From positions 1-9,981 of the forward strand of contig JALOTR010000081.1 in assembly GCA_025457805.1 (NCBI GenBank): a stretch of DNA of 9,981 nt. Direction: 5' to 3'. Below the pieces are notes generated by a model, which was not told where the DNA came from, made no database searches, and was given only the letters and a program-made list of their open reading frames with translations. Position 1 is the first letter of the stretch; each line of letters opens with the position of its first letter. The DNA comes from Akkermansiaceae bacterium (GTDB taxonomy: Bacteria > Verrucomicrobiota > Verrucomicrobiia > Verrucomicrobiales > Akkermansiaceae). Positions 1 through 6,265 of this stretch are shown here, in pieces. The position numbers and the translations under genes were made by a program.

Positions 1-260
1 GGACCCGTTTCCGCAATACTTTTGATAAAATCGATCCACCGGAAAAAACCCATCTCGATTCCCTGTTAGGCCGCATGAAGCGCCATCGCCTCATTCGCAC
101 CCACAAACCTGAAGGCGCACTCCAACTGGGCGAAACCCTCATCGAAGTCCTGCCCAGCCTTCCCCGCGTCATCCCCTTCGACAGTCTCGAAGCTTGGACC
201 TCCCGCAAAGACGCCTATCAGCCCACGTCTTCTTCCTCGGAGCTGATAACTGATAACTAA
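1..260 (+). CDS. jetB: JetB, C-terminal end (DUF4194, Wadjet KITE/MukE-like subunit), partial
   Basis: This frame is open from base 3 to the TAA at 258-260 and gives 85 residues of a protein that begins outside the window. The visible part contains LDSLLGRMKRHRLIRTH, then LQLGETLIEVLPSLP, RVIPFD and SLEAW. This resembles the C-terminal winged-helix end of DUF4194/JetB proteins, and it lies directly before a JetC-type ATPase, the expected gene order. JetB is the MukE-like (KITE) subunit that bridges the kleisin JetA and the SMC-like JetC in the anti-plasmid Wadjet complex. The last residues (ELITDN) are encoded by a 7-bp tandem repeat and are probably not conserved. Only 18 bases separate it from jetC, so the two are surely cotranscribed. 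The family call relies mostly on context plus this short tail. Confidence 0.8.
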   Translation, partial: TRFRNTFDKIDPPEKTHLDSLLGRMKRHRLIRTHKPEGALQLGETLIEVLPSLPRVIPFDSLEAWTSRKDAYQPTSSSSELITDN

Positions 261-270
261 TAACTGATCA
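243..270 (+). repeat. Heptanucleotide tandem repeat (CTGATAA, 4 units)
   Basis: Four consecutive 7-base units are present: CTGATAA, CTGATAA, CTAATAA and CTGATCA. They cover the last codons and the stop of jetB and run to 8 bases before the jetC start. Because the period is 7 and the unit contains TGA and TAA, the array places stop codons in all three forward frames. It resembles the short tandem heptamers (STRR type) known from some cyanobacteria and other bacteria. No role in expression can be read from the sequence. Confidence 0.75.
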
Positions 271-278
271 CCGAAATC

Positions 279-3200
279 ATGCGCGTTCACGTCAGCCGGA
301 TCCTTGCCATCAATTGGTATGGCTACCGCCGTTTCATCGATGTCTCCGGCCTCTCGCTCATCACCGGTGCCAATGGCTCGGGCAAGAGTGTTTTGTTAGA
401 CCTCATCCAGTTCGTCATGCTCGGCGAGTCGCTCAGCCGCTTCAACAAAGCCGCCGCCGGAGCAGGCAGCGGTCGTTCGCTGCGCGGCTATTGTTTGTGT
501 GATACCAACACCCAGGGCAACGACGGCCAGGAACGCTATCTCCGCCCTTCCGGCGTTACGCTCGCAGGTCTCGAATTCGTCTGGCCACATGCCAAAGGAG
601 AAGAAACCCCACGCCGCGAAACATGGGGCGCGCGCATTGAATTCGAGGGTCCCACCGCCAAGGCCCGCACGCTTTGGTTCACCGTTCCCAAACGTCTCGA
701 ACGCGAGGATTTCCTCAGCCGCGATCTCGATCCGGATGCCGTTGCCTTCATGTCCGAGGAGGAATTCCGCGTCCATGTGAAACGCGATCTCGGCGGTGAG
801 GTCTTTGATCGTCAGGCATCGTACCTCGATGAAATGGGTTCGCGCAGCCATCTTGGATTCGACCGCGTGCAGATGAATAAAACCCTGCCGAACTCGATGG
901 CCTTCCAGCCGGTTGAGTCGTTCGAGAAATTCATCCGCGAGTATCTGTTAGAACCCGGCTTGCCCGATGTCAAAGCCGTGCGCGCCAGTGTCGATGCCCA
1001 CCGCCGTGCGCAGGAACGCTTGGAGAAAATGCATGACCAACATGCCCGTCTCACCCGCATCAGCACGCGGCACAACGAATACCGTGAAGCCCGCCGCGAT
1101 GCGCGCCTCCACGCCCACCTTCACGAAGCGCTTGCCCACGAACAACGCCTCGAATCGCTCACCGAACGCCGCAGCCAACTCGACGTCCTCCGCTCGCAAA
1201 ACTCCGAGCAACGCGCCGATTACGAAGCTGCCATCAACGAGCGCAATGAACTCGATTCGCAACTCGCCGCCATCCGACTGGTCGCAGGCAATGATTTGCA
1301 AATCACCCGTCTCGCCGAAACCCGCAGCCGCCGGGATGAAGTGGCGCGTGATCTCGATGGACTGAAGGAGATTGAAAAATCCGCCCGTCAGTTTCTCCAC
1401 GACCGCATCCAGTATTGGAAACAATGGTTGAGGCTTGGCAAGGAATTCGGTCTGCACGAACTGGTCAACGATGCCCGCGAGCAACTCCGGCCCGTGGAAG
1501 ACAAGATCAAGGACCTCGAAAGCCGTGAATCCCGGCTCACCCGCGAACTCGACGACCTCGATCACAAAGGCAGCGCTGCGCCATCGCCTTTGTTGGATGC
1601 ACTCAAATCCCGCGGCCAGAAAGCGGATGCACTCGGTCGTGTCATCGAAGTCAAAGCCGAAGCCGAACCCTGGTGGCCGCTGCTTGAAAGTCTGTTAGGG
1701 AACAAACGCAGCGCCGTGCTCGCCACCGATTTCAAGGCCGCATGGGAACAAGCCAAACGCATCGGCCATGTGGAAGAGCCTCTCGTCCACCCCGACGAAC
1801 TCGACGACGTCCCAAAGTCCCCCAAGCCCGGCACGGTTTCCGATCTCTTCGAAACCAAACACGATCTCGCAAAGGCATATCTCCATCATCTCTATGGAGA
1901 CATGATTGCCGTGGACTCCGCCGCGCAATTGGAACGCCATCCCCGCGCGTTTTCCAAAGACGGCTGGCTCAAGGATCCACCGCACCGCCAACACCTCCAG
2001 CCATCCAAGGAATTCACCATCGGCGAAGAAGGCATGCGCCGATTGCGAACTGCGAAACAAGATGAACTCGCCGAAGTCAAAGAAGAACTCACCCGCCTCC
2101 ATCGTTCGCGCGATGACTGGCGCACCTTCCTTCATCGGGGCGATCAATGGACACTCGACAAAGCGGAACCACCCAGCGGCAGTTCCAAACTCCGTGACCT
2201 GCCACGCCTGCGCAAGGAACTCGCGCAACTTGATGAAACCATCCGCTTGCTCGCCACTCCCGAGCGCGAGGAAACGGTCGAGAAACTCCGAGTGTTGGAA
2301 AAAACCTTCCAAGGTGTCATCGAGCGCACCGGCCGCCTTGCCAACAGCATCGAGAAGTTTGCCCAGCAGGAACGCTTGCTGACGGATACCATTGCCACGC
2401 TCGAAGACGAGGAACGGAGCGCTCTCATCAAACGCCACGCCAGTCGTGAATCCTTGGATGGCATCCGCGATGCGGAGATCGACGAACTCATCGAGGCCGC
2501 GCGCAAACAATTTCCCAAGTGGCAGCAACGCCTCGAAATCGCAGCAGAAACCGCCCGCATCCGCCAATACGAAGCCGACAAAGCTCGCAACGACCGCGAC
2601 ATCGAACGCCGCGCCCTTGCCGAGACGCATCCGGAAACCGCCGAGGCCTTCGATCCCGAGGACGATGATAACTCCCGCTACGATGCGCGTCGTACTGAGC
2701 TCGAAACCCACGAAATCGAAAAATACACCGTCGCCGCCGAAGACGCCCGCAAGGAATGGGAAGACCGCCTGCAACATCAGGTGCTCGATGTATTGAAGGA
2801 AAAACTCGACGAAGCCGAGCGCACCAAACGCGAACTCAATCGTGCCATGGATCACGACATCGGCGGATGGAGATATCAGTTATCCATGAAAGCCGACCGC
2901 AGCCACAGCGCCATCTGGACGCTTGTGGACAAGGGCCTCAACCCCGGCCTGGAACTCTTCGCCGCCGGAGCGAAAGATGAAATCGAAAAAGCCAAACAAG
3001 CGCTCATGGCCGCCATCGAAAACTCCGAGGACCCACGCCAGCAGCGGGCATTGGACTATCGTTACTATCATCATTGGGACATCCAGGCCACACCCACCGG
3101 CAAAGGCGAAGGCGCGGCCATCTCGCTCAATCGCAATGCCAAGAAACAAAGCGGCGGAGAAAACCAGGCCCCGTTTTTCGTCGCCATGCTTGCTGCATTC

Positions 3201-3506
3201 CAACGCGTCTATGACCTCGGTCCCAAGGAGACGCGCAAGAATCTTGGCATCGTCATCATGGATGAGGCATTTTCCAAACTCTCCGGCGACCGCATCGATG
3301 CCTGCTTGGAACTCGCCAGAAACTTCGGCCTGCAACTCATCATGGCCTTCCCCGAAGACCGCCTGCCCACCATGATCCAACACGCCGAAACCGTCGTGCA
3401 ATGCCGTGTGGAAAGAAGTTATGATGAAAAAAGCGGCCAGATCACCAACATCGAAAACTGGGTCGTCAAAGTGGACCGCGACAAGCTGGTGGAAGCCTTG
3501 TTATGA
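279..3506 (+). CDS. jetC: JetC, SMC/MukB-like ATPase of the Wadjet anti-plasmid system
   Basis: This 1075-residue SMC-like protein is the motor of Wadjet, which extrudes plasmid DNA so that JetD can cut it. The N-terminal head has a Walker A motif GANGSGKS at residues 30-37. Long charged coiled-coil stretches run from about 240 to 430 and about 600 to 880, around a compact hinge-like region at about 430-560 (near ALGRVIEVKAEAEPWWPLL). The C-terminal head carries the ABC signature SGGENQ at 958-963 and a Walker B motif NLGIVIMDEAF with Asp995 and Glu996. Length and order match COG4913/JetC proteins. The ATG at 279 is chosen because the protein begins directly with the conserved first strand (MRVHVSRILAINW). 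No clear Shine-Dalgarno sequence precedes it. The stop TGA overlaps an ATG (ATGA at 3503-3506), the usual form of a coupled junction, but the next reading frame is now a transposase rather than jetD. The gene looks intact. Confidence 0.93.
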   Translation: MRVHVSRILAINWYGYRRFIDVSGLSLITGANGSGKSVLLDLIQFVMLGESLSRFNKAAAGAGSGRSLRGYCLCDTNTQGNDGQERYLRPSGVTLAGLEFVWPHAKGEETPRRETWGARIEFEGPTAKARTLWFTVPKRLEREDFLSRDLDPDAVAFMSEEEFRVHVKRDLGGEVFDRQASYLDEMGSRSHLGFDRVQMNKTLPNSMAFQPVESFEKFIREYLLEPGLPDVKAVRASVDAHRRAQERLEKMHDQHARLTRISTRHNEYREARRDARLHAHLHEALAHEQRLESLTERRSQLDVLRSQNSEQRADYEAAINERNELDSQLAAIRLVAGNDLQITRLAETRSRRDEVARDLDGLKEIEKSARQFLHDRIQYWKQWLRLGKEFGLHELVNDAREQLRPVEDKIKDLESRESRLTRELDDLDHKGSAAPSPLLDALKSRGQKADALGRVIEVKAEAEPWWPLLESLLGNKRSAVLATDFKAAWEQAKRIGHVEEPLVHPDELDDVPKSPKPGTVSDLFETKHDLAKAYLHHLYGDMIAVDSAAQLERHPRAFSKDGWLKDPPHRQHLQPSKEFTIGEEGMRRLRTAKQDELAEVKEELTRLHRSRDDWRTFLHRGDQWTLDKAEPPSGSSKLRDLPRLRKELAQLDETIRLLATPEREETVEKLRVLEKTFQGVIERTGRLANSIEKFAQQERLLTDTIATLEDEERSALIKRHASRESLDGIRDAEIDELIEAARKQFPKWQQRLEIAAETARIRQYEADKARNDRDIERRALAETHPETAEAFDPEDDDNSRYDARRTELETHEIEKYTVAAEDARKEWEDRLQHQVLDVLKEKLDEAERTKRELNRAMDHDIGGWRYQLSMKADRSHSAIWTLVDKGLNPGLELFAAGAKDEIEKAKQALMAAIENSEDPRQQRALDYRYYHHWDIQATPTGKGEGAAISLNRNAKKQSGGENQAPFFVAMLAAFQRVYDLGPKETRKNLGIVIMDEAFSKLSGDRIDACLELARNFGLQLIMAFPEDRLPTMIQHAETVVQCRVERSYDEKSGQITNIENWVVKVDRDKLVEALL

Positions 3507-3522
3507 ATTCAGCCTTGAGCCC

Positions 3523-3629
3523 TGGACTGCGGCAGCCTGCTGCCGCTTTGGAGCCCGCAGCCTGCTGCGGAGTTCATCCCGGGCCAGCAGGCTGGCTCCG
3601 GGAAAGCGGCAGCAGGCTGCCGCAGTCCA
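3523..3629. repeat. REP-A palindromic element, left copy (107 bp)
   Basis: A perfect 27-bp inverted repeat (3523-3549 against 3603-3629) starts TGGACTGCGGCAGCCTGC and encloses smaller imperfect palindromes (CCGCAGCCTGCTGCGG; GGAGCC facing GGCTCC). A second, longer copy lies beyond the adjacent transposase at 4268-4403, in the same orientation. This is the layout of REP/BIME elements flanking their RAYT gene. In the mRNA it would form a long hairpin 17 bases after the jetC stop. Confidence 0.9.
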
Positions 3630-3649
3630 AGATCGACATTCTGCCGATC

Positions 3650-4258
3650 ATGCATATCTTCGGGCCCATCATGGATGAGCTGCCTGACGATGAGAAATGC
3701 GCCAAAGGCACCCAACATTGGCCTCACGCTCCGCCTCATCGTCTGAGCTTGCGAGGCGTCTATTTCGTAACCGCCCGGTGTGCGGAAGGCCGTCACTTGC
3801 TTGCTGAAGACGAGATGAAGGATTGGTTCCAAGAAACGCTTTTTACCATCGTCAAAGAATTCGGATGGACGCTCGAAGCCTGGGCCATTTTGTCGAATCA
3901 CTATCATCTCATCGCCCACAGTCCGCAGGGGCCGGATGGTGCGGAATCCCTGCGTGATATGATTCGCAAACTCCATAGTCTAACAACACGCGAACTGAAT
4001 CGCCGGGATAATCAAGTCGGCCGCACTCGTCTTTGGCAGAACTTCCGCGAAACTTGCCTGACCCACCAGCGCAGCTATCTTGCGAGGCTTCACTACGTGC
4101 ATCAGAATGCCGTGCATCACAAACTCGTGGCCGTGGGATCGGACTGGAAATGGTGCAGTGCGGCGGAGTTCAAAAAAGCGGTGACACCAGCCTGGCTCAA
4201 AACAATCACAAGCTTCCAATACGATGAAATCGCAGCAAAAGACCAAGATGTCCCGTGA
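3650..4258 (+). CDS. REP-associated tyrosine transposase (RAYT1, Y1_Tnp/IS200-like)
   Basis: This is a single-strand DNA transposase of the Y1 HUH family that acts on REP palindromes, about 202 residues from the ATG at 3650. The sequence shows an N-terminal QHWPHAPPHRLSLRGVYFVT block, the HUH motif in LSNHYHLIAH (His84 and His86), and the presumed nucleophile Tyr149 in RLHYVHQNAVHHKLV, followed by the WCSAAEF block. Many relatives have NPV after the tyrosine; here it is NAV. The start is uncertain. ATG 3671 is also possible, and the frame is open back to ATG 3503, which overlaps the jetC stop, but that version would translate the REP-A hairpin. No Shine-Dalgarno sequence is visible at any of them. 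REP-A copies flank it on both sides. It is not a Wadjet component by family, so it is read as an insertion between jetC and jetD. All family blocks are present, so it may be active. Confidence 0.88.
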   Translation: MHIFGPIMDELPDDEKCAKGTQHWPHAPPHRLSLRGVYFVTARCAEGRHLLAEDEMKDWFQETLFTIVKEFGWTLEAWAILSNHYHLIAHSPQGPDGAESLRDMIRKLHSLTTRELNRRDNQVGRTRLWQNFRETCLTHQRSYLARLHYVHQNAVHHKLVAVGSDWKWCSAAEFKKAVTPAWLKTITSFQYDEIAAKDQDVP

Positions 4259-4267
4259 TAACATCCG

Positions 4268-4403
4268 TGGACTGCGGCAGCCTGCTGCCGCTTTGGAACC
4301 CGCAGCCTGCTGCGGAGTTCCTTCGGGCTTTCACCGGGCGATTCATTGGCTCCCGGGCCAGCAGGCTGGCTCCGGGAAAGCGGCAGCAGGCTGCCGCAGT
4401 CCA
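4268..4403. repeat. REP-A palindromic element, right copy (136 bp)
   Basis: It has the same 27-bp perfect inverted arms as the left copy (4268-4294 against 4377-4403) and nearly the same interior. The difference is an extra 29 bases between GCGGAGTTC and CCCGGGCCAGC, and one change (GGAACC instead of GGAGCC). It begins 9 bases after the RAYT1 stop and ends 25 bases before the chosen jetD start. It is in direct orientation relative to the left copy. The jetD frame happens to be open through the whole element. Confidence 0.9.
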
Positions 4404-4407
4404 AGGA

Positions 4408-4449
4408 GTGAAACCCTCGCCCATTGAAATGAAACCATCGCCCATTTGG
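4408..4449 (+). repeat. 21-bp tandem duplication around the jetD start
   Basis: Two adjacent 21-base units (4408-4428 and 4429-4449) share the core TGAAACCnTCGCCCATT, with 16 of 21 bases identical. The first unit starts with GTG and the second with ATG, in the same frame, so the protein would read VKPSPIE and then MKPSPIW. The duplication lies directly after the right REP-A copy and creates two candidate starts for jetD. Confidence 0.8.
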
Positions 4450-5631
4450 CTCACCGAACTGCACCGCCAATGGCACGCCTCGCGTGGCAGGCGAGTTTCA
4501 CAAACGGGGCGTGCTTTCACGCGGGATTGGGCGAAATTGTTAGAGGATGCCGGGATCACCCGCACGGAAGATCAGGCGACTGCATCCCGCGAAGCGGAGT
4601 TGTTGGAAAAGGACGGGAAGTTGCTTCTCAAACGTCACCGCTATCGGAAGTATCTGATTGAGCGGATCACTCTTCCACTTGCCTCGGAGCCCTGGCTTCG
4701 CAGCCAATTCGGAGTTTCATCGGGCATGGAACTTCAGGAGGCTTCATTGGAGATTGTTGATCGTTTTTCCAAGCTCACTCATCGGGTGTTTCCGGATGAA
4801 TGGTCGGCCCTTTGTGCCTCATTGATATCTGCTTTCAGAAAAGGGCGATCCCTGCGGCCCTTTGATTGGACAAATCCCGAACGCCTTCAACAACTCCTTG
4901 GAGTGGTCGGAGATCTCAGCTCACGCGATTGGCCGCCGGGCACGCTGGTCCGCAATGCGAGCGTGGAGCTCGGGCTCGATTCCAAGGCACTCGAACGCCA
5001 CCAACGCAGCATCGAGTCCGCGCTGACACGCCTGTTTGGCAGCAGCACGAGTTATCAATCGCTGGGACTTGTCTGCGGTGAAGGACATGTGGAACTTCAT
5101 GGACCTATCTGTCTGCATTTTCCGGATGGCAGCATTCACGACTTCGATGGCTTGAGCCAAGTGCTCATCTCTGCTGCCGATCTGGCAAGGTGCTCGCATG
5201 TCACCACCACGGCGGTTCGTTTGTTGAGCATCGAGAACCGCAAGACCACCTTCCGCCAATATGCCGCAGCGAATACGGATCGGCGCACACTTATTGCGGC
5301 GACCTCATTTCCCACCCCTGCGTTTCGTTGTTTGTTGGAGAAGCTGCCGATGGATCTGCCCCACGATCATTTCGGAGATACGGATCCTGCGGGTTGGCAT
5401 ATTTTACTGAAACTCCGTGAGGCCACACCGAGAAGGGTGGGGGCATTCCGGATGAAATGGAGACCGGCGGAGGTGAAGGTGCCGCTGACACCTTATGATA
5501 AGAAACTGCTGGAGAGATTGATAACTTCAACGTTGCTGGATGATGTGCGCGGGGAGATTCGGATGATGATGGATCAAAATGATCGCGGTGATTTTGAGCA
5601 AGAAACCTTGGAGATGGAGCGCAGGCTTTAG
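4429..5631 (+). CDS. jetD: JetD, Toprim nuclease of the Wadjet system (DUF3322/DUF2220)
   Basis: JetD is the endonuclease subunit that cleaves circular DNA held by the JetABC motor. From ATG 4429 it has 400 residues, the usual length for DUF3322-DUF2220 (COG4924) proteins. The N-terminal part (SPIWLTELHRQW onward) fits DUF3322. The C-terminal Toprim domain shows the catalytic glutamate in LLSIENRKT (Glu269) and the metal-binding DxD in HFGDTDPAGW (Asp317, Asp319), as in topoisomerase VI/Spo11-like enzymes. The frame is open back to GTG 4255, overlapping the RAYT1 stop, but that extension would only translate REP-A (its peptide is low-complexity and Arg/Ala/Pro-rich), so it is rejected. GTG 4408 is a possible alternative. 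The AAGGAG at 4403-4408 is 20 bases from ATG 4429, too far for good use. The last residues ERRL and the TAG stop come from a REP-B arm, so the original C-terminus has probably been altered. Confidence 0.88.
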   Translation: MKPSPIWLTELHRQWHASRGRRVSQTGRAFTRDWAKLLEDAGITRTEDQATASREAELLEKDGKLLLKRHRYRKYLIERITLPLASEPWLRSQFGVSSGMELQEASLEIVDRFSKLTHRVFPDEWSALCASLISAFRKGRSLRPFDWTNPERLQQLLGVVGDLSSRDWPPGTLVRNASVELGLDSKALERHQRSIESALTRLFGSSTSYQSLGLVCGEGHVELHGPICLHFPDGSIHDFDGLSQVLISAADLARCSHVTTTAVRLLSIENRKTTFRQYAAANTDRRTLIAATSFPTPAFRCLLEKLPMDLPHDHFGDTDPAGWHILLKLREATPRRVGAFRMKWRPAEVKVPLTPYDKKLLERLITSTLLDDVRGEIRMMMDQNDRGDFEQETLEMERRL

Positions 5632-5676
5632 CCGGCGAGGGTGTGGGAAAGACTCGCCGGCTAAAGCCAGCGCTCC
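5616..5676. repeat. REP-B inverted pair (copies a and b), hairpin at the jetD/RAYT2 ends
   Basis: Copy a (5616-5640, + orientation) and copy b (5653-5676, - orientation) share the core GGAGCGCWGGCTTTAGCCGG. They form a stem of about 24 bp with one mismatch and a 12-base loop. The TAG of jetD (5629-5631) lies in copy a, and the TAG of the opposing RAYT2 gene (5661-5663 read on the - strand) lies in copy b. The hairpin may act as a two-way transcript end or mRNA stabiliser, but there is no strong U-tract. Copy a has GCAGG and copy b GCTGG at the variable position. Confidence 0.88.
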
Positions 5677-6152
5677 GTTTGCCAGTTGGCCCCAGCGGAT
5701 GAGAAAGGCCATTCTTCCGGGGTTTTGCATAATTTTGCCTTTACCGGATTATTGCGAATGTAGGCGATGCAACTGTGGAGATGATCCAGATCGCGCACGA
5801 AGCGATCATAGTATTCCCTTTGCCAGAGTGGGCCTGACCGTTTCAGAAGTCGGTTGATTTCGATGGAGCTGCTACCTTTCCAAATCCGGATGACCTCCGA
5901 TAGCGACTGATTTTCCGCCAGCTTCACCAAGACATGAACATGATTGGGCATGATGCACCATTCGATGAGCTGGTAGCGGGAGGCGTGACCATCGATCAGT
6001 TTTGCCTGAATGATTCCAGCGCAATCTGGGTTCCGCAGCACAGCATCTCCGTGCCCGGCGTCTTCATACTTCGCGATGAGCTTGTGCAGCTCTTTCTCGC
6101 GAGATTCATCATCCTGAATCGAAGATAGCTCTCGATTCCAGTGTTTGATCAC
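5661..6152 (-). CDS. REP-associated tyrosine transposase (RAYT2, Y1_Tnp), start uncertain
   Basis: This Y1/HUH transposase belongs to a different RAYT subgroup from RAYT1. From GTG 6152 it gives 163 residues with the HUH motif MPNHVHVLV (His71, His73), the GPLWQREYYDRFVRD block, and the presumed catalytic Tyr131 in YIRNNPVKAKL, followed by EEWPFSSA. Coding sequence clearly continues upstream: the in-frame codons at 6153-6260 read INKGIHTRGYLPHWDF and then TFRLAD, which is the normal N-terminus of this subgroup, but no ATG, GTG or TTG occurs there (described separately). The true start may be non-standard (ATA at 6252-6254), or the gene may be decaying. Its last residues ERWL and its TAG stop lie in a REP-B arm. 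REP-B pairs flank it on both sides, as expected for a RAYT and its cognate repeats. It is transcribed in the same direction as gyrA, just downstream of it. Confidence 0.85.
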   Translation of the reverse strand: MIKHWNRELSSIQDDESREKELHKLIAKYEDAGHGDAVLRNPDCAGIIQAKLIDGHASRYQLIEWCIMPNHVHVLVKLAENQSLSEVIRIWKGSSSIEINRLLKRSGPLWQREYYDRFVRDLDHLHSCIAYIRNNPVKAKLCKTPEEWPFSSAGANWQTERWL

Positions 6153-6260
6153 CTCCGCCGGGACTGAATCGGCCAGGCGGAAGGTGATGGCTTGAGTGGA
6201 CTTTGCAAAATCCCAATGAGGAAGGTAACCACGGGTGTGGATGCCTTTGTTTATGGGGAA
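6153..6260 (-). other. In-frame N-terminal coding sequence of RAYT2 lacking a standard start
   Basis: Reading the - strand after the in-frame TAA at 6261-6263, 36 codons continue without interruption into RAYT2. They encode FPINKGIHTRGYLPHW, then DFAKSTQAITFRLADSVPAE. The GYLPHWD and TFRLAD motifs are typical of RAYT N-termini, so this is real coding sequence rather than chance. The position where a start would be expected (just before INKG) reads CCC ATA AAC. Either ATA or another weak codon is used, or a start ATG was lost by point mutation. Confidence 0.7.
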
Positions 6261-6265
6261 TTAAC

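Noticed and set aside
1695..2855. Long - strand reading frame of 386 codons
   Set aside because: It is antisense to the jetC coiled coil. The Phe/Gly/Val-rich sequence mirrors Glu/Lys/Arg codons of the coiled coil.
3503..3649. N-terminal extension of RAYT1 back to ATG 3503
   Set aside because: It encodes the left REP-A copy, not family sequence. The recognisable RAYT N-terminus begins near 3650-3671. It is kept only as a possible coupling signal.
3523..4403. CRISPR-like array or attachment sites from the repeated palindromes
   Set aside because: There are only two copies, each a long palindrome, flanking a RAYT gene and lacking regular spacers. This is REP architecture.
4255..4428. N-terminal extension of JetD back to GTG 4255
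   Set aside because: It would translate the whole REP-A element plus the first duplicated unit. The remaining 400 residues from ATG 4429 already match the usual JetD length.
5641..5690. Classical rho-independent terminator after jetD
   Set aside because: The REP-B hairpin is strong, but it is followed only by TTT and then mixed sequence, without a proper U-tract on either strand. It was annotated as a repeat instead.
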